Below, one piece after another: positions 54,778 to 63,503 of a stretch of DNA of 64,000 bases. The stretch is from assembly GCF_003149085.1 (NCBI RefSeq), contig NZ_QGDT01000007.1, positions 62,001 through 126,000 on the forward strand, in the 5' to 3' direction. This stretch comes from Dyadobacter jejuensis (GTDB lineage: Bacteria; Bacteroidota; Bacteroidia; Cytophagales; Spirosomataceae). The position numbers and the translations under genes are program-made. How positions within the stretch are numbered: the stretch's first letter is position 1; every line of letters begins with the position of its first letter. The notes below the pieces were generated by a model that was not told where the DNA came from, searched no databases, and was given only the letters and a program-made list of their open reading frames with translations.

Positions 54778-57102
54778 ATGGAAAACAAAGAATTACAAAA
54801 GTTCTATGCTGATATTCTAGAAGAAATAAACTCAACAGTAATTACAAAAGAGGAAGGTACCAACCCTGAGCAGGTCTTTACAGAGTTGGCACTTTCATTT
54901 TTGTCGGAAGCGGGAGAAACGGAAAATTATCGGGTGTGTTTTGATGAAAAGCTCAGCAAGAGAGGTATTGAGCATAAAATTAATGGTTATTCTCTTTATG
55001 AAAATTACGAAACCCTTGACTTGTTTGTTACCATATATAATAGTGATACCACAATTCAAACCGTAAGCAAAGGAGATGCTGAAAAAACAATTGATAAAGC
55101 TGTTAAATTCTTTAGAAATGCTATCTACAAAGATTATGTGAATGAGATTGAAGAAAGCTCTGAAATATTTGATTTAGCTCACACCTTGGCAACGGTACCT
55201 GAGATTAAAGAATATCTAACAAGGGTAAATATTTTTTTAATTACAAATAATGAAGTAAAAGCTGATTTAAAGTCTTCGGATACCATTGCCGGTTATACTG
55301 TATTTTATAGAACAATTGATCTCAACTATCTTTTCAACCTTTCTGACCAAGCAAGAGTGCCTATCGAAATTAATTTTGAACAAACTGGTTATAAAGTTCC
55401 GTGTATAGCAAATGAAACAGAAAATACTGATTATCAGTCATGGCTTGCAATCATTCCTGGACTAGCTTTAGCTGATATTTACGAGCAATTTGGAGCTAGA
55501 TTGTTAGAGCAAAATGTCCGTTCATTTCTCCAATTTACTGGAAAAATTAATAAAGGGATTCGCAATACTATATTAAAAGAGCAGCATATGTTTATGGCAT
55601 ATAATAACGGTATTGCTGCAACTGCTGAAGAAGTCTCAATAATAAACTTGCCAAACAATCAAGGAAAAGCCATTGGCATAGTAAAGGATTTTCAAATTGT
55701 AAATGGTGGTCAAACAACTGCCTCCATTTATCATACTTGGAAAAAAGATAAAGTCGACATTAGTAAAGTGTTTGTCCCAGTTAAACTAACAATTGTTAAG
55801 AACAGAGAAGATTTTTCTAAAACCGTTGGTCGAATAGCCGAATATGCAAATACACAAAACCGTGTATCGGCTTCAGACTTAAGCTCTAACAAAGAAAATC
55901 ACGTCCTGATTGAGAAATTATCTAGAACCATATGGGCTCCACCAATATCGGGAGAAACAACTCAAACTCGTTGGTTCTTTGAACGATCAAGAGGACAATA
56001 TAAAAATGAAAGATTAAGATTTGGGATTACAACATCAAAGCGTCAAGTATTTGACAAACAGAACCCTAGAAGTCAGATGTTTACCAAAGAATCTTTGGCA
56101 AAATATATAAATTCTTACGAAGAAGTATTTAATGGTAAAAAGTTAGCAATAGGCCCACATATTGTTGTGCGAGGAAGTCAGAAAAATTACGCACAATTCC
56201 TCAACTATAATTTCAATTTCAAACCTGACAATATATGGTTTGAAGATGCTATTGCAAAAGCAATTCTATTTTCATCTGCAGAAAAAGTTTATGGTGTAAA
56301 ACCAAACGCAATTGGTGACATGCGATACATCACCGTCCCCTATTCATTAGCATGGTTAGGGTTTAGACTTAACTACAAACTGGATTTATATAAAATATGG
56401 AAGCAACAGTCTGTAAGTGAAACACTTAAATCCAGATTGTACGAAGTTATGTCCAAAATTGAAAATTACATAAAAACAAAAGCCCCTGGGTCACTTTATG
56501 GCGAATGGGCAAAAAAAGAAGAGTGTTGGAACTCAATCAAAAATGAGGGTTTTGGCATTGACCTAGAGAGTTTAAAAACAGAGTTAGTAAATAAGTTATC
56601 TGAAAAGCGAAAAAAATTAACAGATGACGAAACTCAAAGGGCTGAAATTGACGCGTCGTTGAACAGATTACAATCTATACATCCCAAAACATGGAAGAAA
56701 ATAGAACTGTGGGGAAGTGAAACTACAAATTTAACACAGTATCAGTGTAATATGGCATATAGTATCAGAAATAGACTAAGTAACAATAGGTCAATAACCG
56801 ATATTGAACGAGAACAAGGAGAATTTATCTTAAATACAGTTGCAGAAATTAGCCCTGAATTATTCTTTGATATGGATGATTTCTTTATGGAAGATCTCAG
56901 TCGGAAGAATGAAGAACTTGAAATCACTTTGGACCTCATAGAAAGAATTGTAAAATGGGATAGAACCAAGAAAAAACTAGATGCCTACAAATACCGTTTT
57001 ATGGTCGATTTGTTAGAAGGCAAAAAAGAACTATCAGACAGGAATAAGTATCTAGCAAGAATAAACCTTAAGACAGCAGAAAAATATGGTTTTGGAGGAT
57101 GA
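54778..57102 (+). CDS. AIPR-family (abortive infection phage resistance) protein
   Basis: This 774-residue protein contains the AIPR core: LLEQNVRSFLQFTGKINKGIRNTI, then MFMAYNNGIAATAEEV. FQIVNGGQTTASIYH follows at about residues 304-318, and AEYANTQNRVSASDLSSNKE after that. An N-terminal domain of about 230 residues precedes it, and the C-terminus is a long charged helical region with many lysines. The AIPR family takes its name from an abortive-infection gene and is common in restriction-type operons; its biochemical activity is unknown to me. It is the last gene of the defence operon, 6 bases after the nuclease-like gene. The operon ends here and composition returns to host-like soon after. 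Confidence 0.92.
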   Translation: MENKELQKFYADILEEINSTVITKEEGTNPEQVFTELALSFLSEAGETENYRVCFDEKLSKRGIEHKINGYSLYENYETLDLFVTIYNSDTTIQTVSKGDAEKTIDKAVKFFRNAIYKDYVNEIEESSEIFDLAHTLATVPEIKEYLTRVNIFLITNNEVKADLKSSDTIAGYTVFYRTIDLNYLFNLSDQARVPIEINFEQTGYKVPCIANETENTDYQSWLAIIPGLALADIYEQFGARLLEQNVRSFLQFTGKINKGIRNTILKEQHMFMAYNNGIAATAEEVSIINLPNNQGKAIGIVKDFQIVNGGQTTASIYHTWKKDKVDISKVFVPVKLTIVKNREDFSKTVGRIAEYANTQNRVSASDLSSNKENHVLIEKLSRTIWAPPISGETTQTRWFFERSRGQYKNERLRFGITTSKRQVFDKQNPRSQMFTKESLAKYINSYEEVFNGKKLAIGPHIVVRGSQKNYAQFLNYNFNFKPDNIWFEDAIAKAILFSSAEKVYGVKPNAIGDMRYITVPYSLAWLGFRLNYKLDLYKIWKQQSVSETLKSRLYEVMSKIENYIKTKAPGSLYGEWAKKEECWNSIKNEGFGIDLESLKTELVNKLSEKRKKLTDDETQRAEIDASLNRLQSIHPKTWKKIELWGSETTNLTQYQCNMAYSIRNRLSNNRSITDIEREQGEFILNTVAEISPELFFDMDDFFMEDLSRKNEELEITLDLIERIVKWDRTKKKLDAYKYRFMVDLLEGKKELSDRNKYLARINLKTAEKYGFGG

Positions 57103-57148
57103 TAACACCAATATTTAGCCAAACATGGCCAATTGTGCTGGACCTAAC

Positions 57149-57156
57149 TATTTTTG
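57149..57156 (+). promoter_or_regulatory. Possible -7 element for the AraC-type regulator
   Basis: TATTTTTG matches TAnnTTTG exactly, 70 bases before the ATG at 57227. No TTG lies 19 bases upstream, only one 13 bases upstream, so this is a weak call. Confidence 0.3.
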
Positions 57157-57226
57157 GAGTTCTAACATAATAGATGCTTGGAGATCCTAAATGACGATTA
57201 TTGGGGCTAGTAAAACACTTTAATCC

Positions 57227-58042
57227 ATGAACTATCAAACATTTCAACCACATTCTGACTTAGAATCACTTGTAAGTTGCTATTGGACCTTGGATGTTCC
57301 AGCTCAACCTGCCCCCCAAAGACAGCGGATTATTCCTGATGGTTGCATTGAAATGGCCTTTATACTTGGAGACGACATCAAGCGGTATACTTCTCAAGAT
57401 GCATACCTCCTGCAACCTCGGGCCATGGTCTTGGGCCAGACGATAAAGCCATTTTATATTGAACCAACGGGCTATGTAAATACCTTCGCCATTCGCTTTC
57501 ATCCCTATGGTTTTGCAAACTTGGTTCCTATGCCCATAAAAAACTTGGCCAATAAAGAGACACCCCTATCAGAACTGTTTGAAAAACAGACCGCCGTTAG
57601 CATCGAAAATGAAATAATAAAGGCTAACAGCAGCAGCGAACGAATAGAAATCATTGAAAAATTCCTCTTCGATAGACTACACGATAAATCCACCATTGAT
57701 AAAATCGTAAAGACTACGATTGATGCCCTTTTATTGACCAATGGAAGTGCGTCGATCGGTACGATTCTTAAAGATAATTTGCCCAAACGAAGACAACTTG
57801 AAAGAAATTTTGCAAACCAAATTGGCGTCAGTCCCAAACAGTTGGGCAAGGTGATCCGATTACAAACGGCTCTCAAAATGCTACTGAACCAAAAGTCAGA
57901 AAATCTGACCAATATAGCCTATGAAAGCCAGTATTTCGATCAATCCCATTTTATCAAAGACTTCAAAGCTTTTACAGGCATTAGTCCAAAGTCGTTCTTA
58001 GACGACGAAAATATGGCCCTCTCTTCCCTTTTCTACAAATAA
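57227..58042 (+). CDS. AraC-family transcriptional regulator
   Basis: This 271-residue protein has an N-terminal domain of the DUF6597 type (about 1-135: PHSDLESLVSCYWTLDVP, then RIIPDGCIEMAFILGD, and FAIRFHPYGFANLV). The C-terminal AraC double helix-turn-helix spans about 175-262: RQLERNFANQIGVSPKQLGKVIRLQTAL and IAYESQYFDQSHFIKDFKAFTGISPKSF. It should bind DNA as an activator in response to a small ligand. It lies between the defence operon and the VOC lipoprotein gene, 77 bases from the latter, so it may control that gene. Composition is closer to the host genes than to the defence island. Confidence 0.92.
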   Translation: MNYQTFQPHSDLESLVSCYWTLDVPAQPAPQRQRIIPDGCIEMAFILGDDIKRYTSQDAYLLQPRAMVLGQTIKPFYIEPTGYVNTFAIRFHPYGFANLVPMPIKNLANKETPLSELFEKQTAVSIENEIIKANSSSERIEIIEKFLFDRLHDKSTIDKIVKTTIDALLLTNGSASIGTILKDNLPKRRQLERNFANQIGVSPKQLGKVIRLQTALKMLLNQKSENLTNIAYESQYFDQSHFIKDFKAFTGISPKSFLDDENMALSSLFYK

Positions 58043-58086
58043 GTAGTTCTGTCTCATTTTTACAATTTTAGGGATTCAAGGTATCC

Positions 58087-58094
58087 TAGTTTTG
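58087..58094 (+). promoter_or_regulatory. -7 promoter element for the VOC lipoprotein gene
   Basis: TAGTTTTG matches TAnnTTTG and lies 25 bases before the ATG at 58120. The -33 position 19 bases upstream reads ATT instead of TTG, so the promoter is probably weak or activator-dependent. Confidence 0.4.
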
Positions 58095-58119
58095 TCGTGC
58101 CAATCAAAAACAAGACCCT

Positions 58120-58602
58120 ATGAAAAACCGCCTACTCTACTTATATCTACTGCTCACCTGTAGTATGACTGCTTGTAACACCCAAACCGAATCCATAGCG
58201 GATGATACTCACTCTAACCCAACAACCCCCATCATGAAAAGTCATATCTCACTTTTTGAAATTCCAGCAACCGATATCTCACGAGCTGTCGATTTTTATC
58301 AAGCAATTTTAGGCATTACCATCGAAAAAATGGAAATGGATGGCATGGAAATGGGGATATTCCCATACGAAGAACATCTGGTAACCGGGGTGATAATGAA
58401 GGCCGACGGTTACAAGCCTTCGGCCAATGGAGTAACGATCTATCTGGACGGCGGCGATAACCTTCAAAAAATCCTGGATAAGGTGGAGGAGAACGGCGGA
58501 AAAATCGTAGTTCAGAAGACAGCCCATGCAGATGAAAATGGATTTTTTGCTTTGTTTATTGATACCGAAGGAAATAAACTAGGCCTCAACTCCCCTAATT
58601 AA
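58120..58602 (+). CDS. VOC-fold (glyoxalase/bleomycin resistance-like) lipoprotein
   Basis: This 160-residue protein has a lipoprotein signal with lipobox MTAC (Cys19) and a short Thr/Ser/Pro linker. A single vicinal-oxygen-chelate domain starts at residue 39 (MKSHISLFEIPATDISRAVDFYQAILG). It continues with NGVTIYLDGGDNLQKILDKVEENGGKIVVQKT and ends FIDTEGNKLGLNSPN. VOC proteins of this length are normally cytoplasmic and dimeric, starting where the internal Met is (58234). The ATG at 58120 with a clean signal and a nearby promoter element suggests the exported form is real, but initiation at 58234 is an alternative. Substrate unknown. A terminator follows. Confidence 0.85.
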   Translation: MKNRLLYLYLLLTCSMTACNTQTESIADDTHSNPTTPIMKSHISLFEIPATDISRAVDFYQAILGITIEKMEMDGMEMGIFPYEEHLVTGVIMKADGYKPSANGVTIYLDGGDNLQKILDKVEENGGKIVVQKTAHADENGFFALFIDTEGNKLGLNSPN

Positions 58603-58633
58603 CTGCGACATTCATCCCGCAACTGCGAGGAAT

Positions 58634-58664
58634 AAAAGACCGGTACGTATTCTGGTCTTTTTTT
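58634..58664 (+). terminator. Rho-independent terminator after the VOC lipoprotein gene
   Basis: AAAAGACC at 58634-58641 pairs with GGTCTTTT from 58654, followed by further T. It begins 31 bases after the stop codon. Confidence 0.82.
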
Positions 58665-58718
58665 ATGATCCATTAAACCTCTAGAACGGCGTGATGTCAA
58701 AAATAGTAAAACCCAATC

Positions 58719-60746
58719 ATGGCCAAATACTTCGCTGTATTATTACTATTTCTAGGATCCCAGGGGTTCGCTCAAAAAATCACTGAACACCTCACTGCCA
58801 CCATCATTGGATCGGGCTCGCCAAAATACAGTACCGAACGCTCCGGGCCTTCCGTGTTAATATCCTATAAAAAGACACAAATTTTGGTAGATATGGGCAA
58901 CGGCACCCAAGCCAATTTGAACAAGAACAACACCAAAATCAAGGGCATTGACGGTTTCCTTTTTACTCACCATCATTTAGACCATAACGAGGAATTTGCC
59001 CCCATCTTTATTCAATCGCTGCTGGGAGGGAATAAGTCGATTGTTGCAGGCCCCAAACAGACCACGGGCATTGTCGACCATATCTTCGGGATTTATGAAG
59101 AAGACATTGAATATCGGTTATCGAGATCGGGAAGAGGCTTGAAGGATGTTAAACCCAATTTTGACGCTAAAAACTTAACTGGAACTGCTTCATTTTTTAT
59201 TGGAGACGTCAGAGTCACCTATACCCCCGTCCATCATACTATTGCTACCCTGGCCTACCGTTTCGATGTCGGCAAGGAGTCCATCGTAATTTCTGGTGAT
59301 TTGACCTATTCTGAATCTCTGCCTATTTTGGCCAAAGATGCCGATTATCTAATCATCGACTCTGGAGGGGCTATTGAATTGGACTCAAAAAGAAATGCTA
59401 TTCCAGCAAGAAACACCGGAAACAGGACTCCCAATAAAGAAAAAGCCCATGTGAATTTAGCCGAAAGCGCGCTAATGGCTAAGGAAGCCAATGTTAAAAA
59501 CCTGGTACTAACACATTTCAATTTCGACCAGGTCGACGAAGCGGCTACTACTTCAGCCTTACGTGCCCATTATACTGGAACGGTGTTATACGCCCACGAT
59601 TTGATGACCCTCCCCCTTCAACAAGAGGTCCATAGCCATGATGGCGTATCTCACGCCCATCATAACGAACACCTACCAGAAATAAAGAATTCGTCCAAAG
59701 AAACACTATCCCTTAAAAATAAAGTTTCCATAACAGAAGATAAGCAGCATGATCTGCGTATTATCAAATCCAACGCCATTCCCAATCATACCGTGGGTCT
59801 ATTTCCTACAAAAGGGAATCCTAATAAAATTGCGGAACAACAAAAAGTATATACCCTCGATTTAACTCCTGAATTAGCCTCCAACATCACCTATGTCTAC
59901 GATTTGGGGATTGATAGAGGGAAACCCAGCTATGTGTTTGGTGTCGCCATCAATGGGGTAAAATTTGAACCCTCAGCAAACGAGTATTTCAAGAATAAAG
60001 AAACCAATCAACCCAATTATGAATGGCCCCTGGAGCCCTTGAGTGACGAGGTAAACTTAGGCGAAGACTATAATAATGCCCACGTACAGCCCAATGGAGA
60101 GTACCATTACCACGGAACACCAACGGGATTGGTAGCGACCTTCGATTCAAACAAAATGACATTGGTGGGTTGGGCAGCCGATGGCTTCCCCATGTATTAC
60201 AAAATGGGCTATCAAGATCCGATGAACCCAGCCAGTGAAGTGGTTCAATTGAAGTCTAGCTACGTTCTAAAGCGTGGTGAAAGACCTGGAGACGGCATTT
60301 CGGCACCAAATGGGGCTTATTCGGGGAAATATGTCCGAGACTACGAATACCATATTGGCTCTGGCGATTTGGACGAATGTAACGGTAGAACGGGCGTGAC
60401 GCCTGAATTCCCCGGCGGAACCTATTACTATGTGGTCTCCGACGAGTTCCCGTCAGCCAGTAGATGTTTTAAGGGTACACCGAGCGACGATTTTGAAATT
60501 GGTGGAGGTAGAAACCGGACAGGACAAAACCAACCTCAAAAGAAGAATCCACAACCAGCAGAAGGTAGGACCTCCAACAGGGCGCCGAGTTTCACGGATC
60601 TGTTAAAAAGAATGGACTTCAACCAAGACAAAAAGATTTCCGAATCGGAAGCTCAAGGAAATTTAAAGGAAAATTTCAAGAACCGCGACCGTAACAAAGA
60701 TGGCTATATCACCGAAGAGGAAATGACAAGAAACTCTCGACCATAA
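58719..60746 (+). CDS. Fusion of metallo-beta-lactamase-fold hydrolase, YHYH domain and EF-hands
   Basis: This 675-residue exported protein has a signal peptide ending GFAQ (19). An MBL-fold hydrolase covers about 23-305 with the metal motif THHHLDH (83-89), H172/H173 and D194 in SGDLTY, resembling arylsulfatase/RNase Z-type MBL enzymes. A His-rich linker (HSHDGVSHAHHNEH, 305-318) follows. A YHYH-type domain comes next, about 345-595, with PNGEYHYHGTP at 458-468. A proline/asparagine-rich linker leads to two EF-hand loops, DFNQDKKISESE (633-644) and DRNKDGYITEEE (657-668). YHYH domains are poorly characterised extracellular modules. The hydrolase substrate is unknown. I find the three-part fusion unusual. 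The gene stands alone between terminator and ABC exporter. Confidence 0.87.
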   Translation: MAKYFAVLLLFLGSQGFAQKITEHLTATIIGSGSPKYSTERSGPSVLISYKKTQILVDMGNGTQANLNKNNTKIKGIDGFLFTHHHLDHNEEFAPIFIQSLLGGNKSIVAGPKQTTGIVDHIFGIYEEDIEYRLSRSGRGLKDVKPNFDAKNLTGTASFFIGDVRVTYTPVHHTIATLAYRFDVGKESIVISGDLTYSESLPILAKDADYLIIDSGGAIELDSKRNAIPARNTGNRTPNKEKAHVNLAESALMAKEANVKNLVLTHFNFDQVDEAATTSALRAHYTGTVLYAHDLMTLPLQQEVHSHDGVSHAHHNEHLPEIKNSSKETLSLKNKVSITEDKQHDLRIIKSNAIPNHTVGLFPTKGNPNKIAEQQKVYTLDLTPELASNITYVYDLGIDRGKPSYVFGVAINGVKFEPSANEYFKNKETNQPNYEWPLEPLSDEVNLGEDYNNAHVQPNGEYHYHGTPTGLVATFDSNKMTLVGWAADGFPMYYKMGYQDPMNPASEVVQLKSSYVLKRGERPGDGISAPNGAYSGKYVRDYEYHIGSGDLDECNGRTGVTPEFPGGTYYYVVSDEFPSASRCFKGTPSDDFEIGGGRNRTGQNQPQKKNPQPAEGRTSNRAPSFTDLLKRMDFNQDKKISESEAQGNLKENFKNRDRNKDGYITEEEMTRNSRP

Positions 60747-60780
60747 ATCGGTCAGACATTTATAGCTTATGTAGTGATTG

Positions 60781-60835
60781 AATTGTTCCTTGCCTATTTT
60801 TAGTACGAAATAAGACAAATTTTGAAGGAACAATT
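60781..60835. repeat. Inverted repeat upstream of the ABC exporter gene
   Basis: AATTGTTCCTT at 60781-60791 is the exact reverse complement of 60825-60835, with 33 bases between. It lies 35 bases after one gene and 97 before the next. It could be a terminator stem with a large loop or an operator pair. Confidence 0.45.
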
Positions 60836-60931
60836 TAAGCTATCATGGTACTAACCGCCACGAAAACTTTCCAGTCGTACTTGAATTAAATACCTTCAGG
60901 GGTTCACTAAACAAATTATCTGATTCTTTCA

Positions 60932-62734
60932 ATGAATAAAACAAATTCTTCCACAGTAAACCTCATTCAACTTTTTAGAAAGTTAGCCCCGTATATAAAG
61001 CCGTATAAATACCTGGTACTTGCCACCCTGGTTTTAACCTTCATAGGCGCCTTTATGGCACAAGTCAATGCCTTGGTTTTAAGGTATACGGTCGATGAGC
61101 TTACGGTGTTGGCCGACAACCATAAACCCCTCTCCGATGGCTTAACCCTATTGATGACGATTAGTGTTATTCTTCTATCCAAAGAGTTGATCCAGGCACT
61201 TTTACAGTACGGTCAGAAATTTTATGGTGAAAAAATAAAAATATACATTTCCCGGGATTTTGCACAGTTGGTGGTAGACAAAATCTTGACCTATAAGATG
61301 ACATTTTACAGTGCTACTGAAAATGAAACGGGCAAACTACAAACCCGCATCGATCTAGGAATATCAAGCCTTACACAGCTGGTTAAAAATTTCTTTATAG
61401 ATATCCTCCCACTATTCACCAACGCCACTATTGCCCTCATACTGATGTTTCAGGCCAATGTGTATATCGGTTTGGTTAGTGTGGCTATTATTCCAGTATT
61501 CTTCTATATCAGCAGCTTGCAAGCAAAAAAGCTAAAGGGTTTCCGACGAAAAATGAGAAAATTTCGGGAAACAAGAAATAATGGAATCATAGGCCTGATA
61601 GACTCCATCAATGTTATCAAATCATTTACAAGAGAGGATCTGGAAAGCAAAAAACACCAATCCATACAGCTTGAAATGACCGATAATCAAATGAAAACGC
61701 GGCAATTGAGTTTTCTATTCGACGGAGTCAAGGTGTTTATAGAACAATTTGGTGTGGTGATCATCATTATTCTGACTGCCTATTTTGTATTGAATGGCAC
61801 TATGACCATCGGGGCAATTATGTTCCACATCCTGCTATTCAATAACGTGTCGGCTCCTATCCGTCAATTGCATAGGATTTATGATGAAGTCAACGATGCG
61901 CTGATTTATTCGGAAGCGTTTTTCGATATTATGGATGCCAACGAAACCGAGTTGAGCGGCAGCTACATTCCAGAAAATTTTGTGGGTCATTTTGAACTTA
62001 AAAATGTAGATTTCACCTATCCAAACGGCACAAAGGCATTACATGCTGTTTCGATGGAAATAAAGTCAAACACCAACAATGCCCTAGTAGGCTTAAGCGG
62101 GGCCGGAAAGAGTACAATCATAAATTTGTTAGACAAATTCTATGCCCCCACCTCGGGGGCTATCTACCTGGATGGCGTGGACCTGCAGGAGTACGATACC
62201 GAGTGGCTACGAAACCATATTGGTTTGGTATTACAGAAAAACCATATTTTCAACGGGACCATAGCCGAGAATATATTGTATGGAAAGGAAGGTGCCAGCC
62301 ACGAAGAGGTGGTTATAGCCGCTCGAAAAGCCCATATTCATGAGCAAATCATGGATCTACCGGAAGGCTATCAGTCCAAAGCCACGCTGCTTTCTGGAGG
62401 GCAAAAGCAACGGATATCTATTGCCAGAGTATTTCTAAAAGATCCTCCTATTATTTTTCTGGATGAACCAACGGCTAGTTTAGACGCCATAGCCACCGAA
62501 CAGATCAAGAAAAGCTTAGACGCCATAAAACAAGGCCGAACGGTCATCATCATCTCTCATAATATTTCACAAATTATTGACGCCGAAAATGTCATCGTGC
62601 TAGAGGCAGGAAAAGTGGTGGAAGCTGGAAGTCACGAAAATTTATATAGTAACGAAAGCGCCTATTACCGGATATTCAATGCCATGGCCAACAGCCTAAA
62701 TATTGATAAGATTACGAATACGCTGAAGGACTAA
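60932..62734 (+). CDS. ABC exporter, fused permease and ATPase (type IV exporter fold)
   Basis: This 600-residue half-transporter has six membrane helices in the first 325 residues (about 27-50, 72-90, 157-175, 178-196, 268-288, 292-305). A nucleotide-binding domain follows with Walker A GLSGAGKST (387-395), Q-loop VLQKNHIF, signature LSGGQ (487-491), Walker B IIFLDEP (507-513) and the switch His in ISHN. It works as a dimer in the inner membrane and exports lipids, peptides or drugs. No dedicated partner or substrate gene is adjacent, so the substrate cannot be named. The domain organisation resembles MsbA/lipid-export and multidrug types. A convincing terminator was not found downstream. 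Confidence 0.93.
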   Translation: MNKTNSSTVNLIQLFRKLAPYIKPYKYLVLATLVLTFIGAFMAQVNALVLRYTVDELTVLADNHKPLSDGLTLLMTISVILLSKELIQALLQYGQKFYGEKIKIYISRDFAQLVVDKILTYKMTFYSATENETGKLQTRIDLGISSLTQLVKNFFIDILPLFTNATIALILMFQANVYIGLVSVAIIPVFFYISSLQAKKLKGFRRKMRKFRETRNNGIIGLIDSINVIKSFTREDLESKKHQSIQLEMTDNQMKTRQLSFLFDGVKVFIEQFGVVIIIILTAYFVLNGTMTIGAIMFHILLFNNVSAPIRQLHRIYDEVNDALIYSEAFFDIMDANETELSGSYIPENFVGHFELKNVDFTYPNGTKALHAVSMEIKSNTNNALVGLSGAGKSTIINLLDKFYAPTSGAIYLDGVDLQEYDTEWLRNHIGLVLQKNHIFNGTIAENILYGKEGASHEEVVIAARKAHIHEQIMDLPEGYQSKATLLSGGQKQRISIARVFLKDPPIIFLDEPTASLDAIATEQIKKSLDAIKQGRTVIIISHNISQIIDAENVIVLEAGKVVEAGSHENLYSNESAYYRIFNAMANSLNIDKITNTLKD

Positions 62735-63503
62735 GATGGTCGAGGATTCAAGTCATTCAGGGAAGATATGAAGCCTGAAAGGACATTTGGGCTGTCGGCT
62801 AAAAATAATCCATACCAGATATAATGGGTTCACCAGGCCGACAGGCTTTGTGGGCTTCGTGGGCCGCAGGCTATTGGCCATCATCTAAAATACCATAAGA
62901 CCCTATATGATCGAGATATGTGGATTAATTAAATGGATATGCTGGACCCTTCCGAATCTGGACAAACATGGTCAGTGAATGTTTTGAGGCCTGGAAAGGA
63001 GCATCCTGCTTGTAAGCCATAATCTTTTTTTCTGACGCCCATCCATCTTGGTGAACCCAATGTTTGAAAAATGATTGAATTGCTATAGCTTACTGCATCA
63101 AGTATATGGCTTTAATAGAATGCAAAAGCGCATACAAACTTGCTTTACCTGTCAAGGGAACAATGATGAGCATGGCCCATAATCTACTCGCTTCATAGAC
63201 AGGATTCTTAATCGAATCCAAATTCTTTATAGCTGACGATAATTAAAAAAAGAGAGCCAGTCTAAGCGCTTATCTGCCACAAGGTCCGATTGGTCAAAAA
63301 CAGTTTTCAATTCTGAAACCCCCTTCGTACATTTATGTTGTAGCCTAATTTTTTTGTTTTGTTTTGCAAAATTAATACTTTGTTTATCAGCGTATTAAAT
63401 TAAAATCTATGCTACTTTTTTATGCCAAAATATTAGATCAAAACGTATTAAATAGTGCCTGCGACACTTGAGTCATTTAGAATACAAGCCACTTCTTTAT
63501 AAA
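62735..63503. other. Non-coding region between the ABC exporter and the transposase remnant
   Basis: No supported gene. Two short reverse-strand frames without usable starts occur around 63070-63350. They read like fragments of a decayed coding sequence but match nothing I recognise. GC-richer host-like sequence gives way to AT-rich sequence near 63000, consistent with insertion debris beside the IS remnant. Confidence 0.5.

Noticed and set aside
45001..57102. Assignment of the island to BREX, DISARM, Dnd or a classical type I or type III system
   Set aside because: Signature genes (PglZ, DrmA/B, DndCDE, HsdR/HsdS, Mod/Res) are absent; the Z1/AIPR/GHKL set differs.
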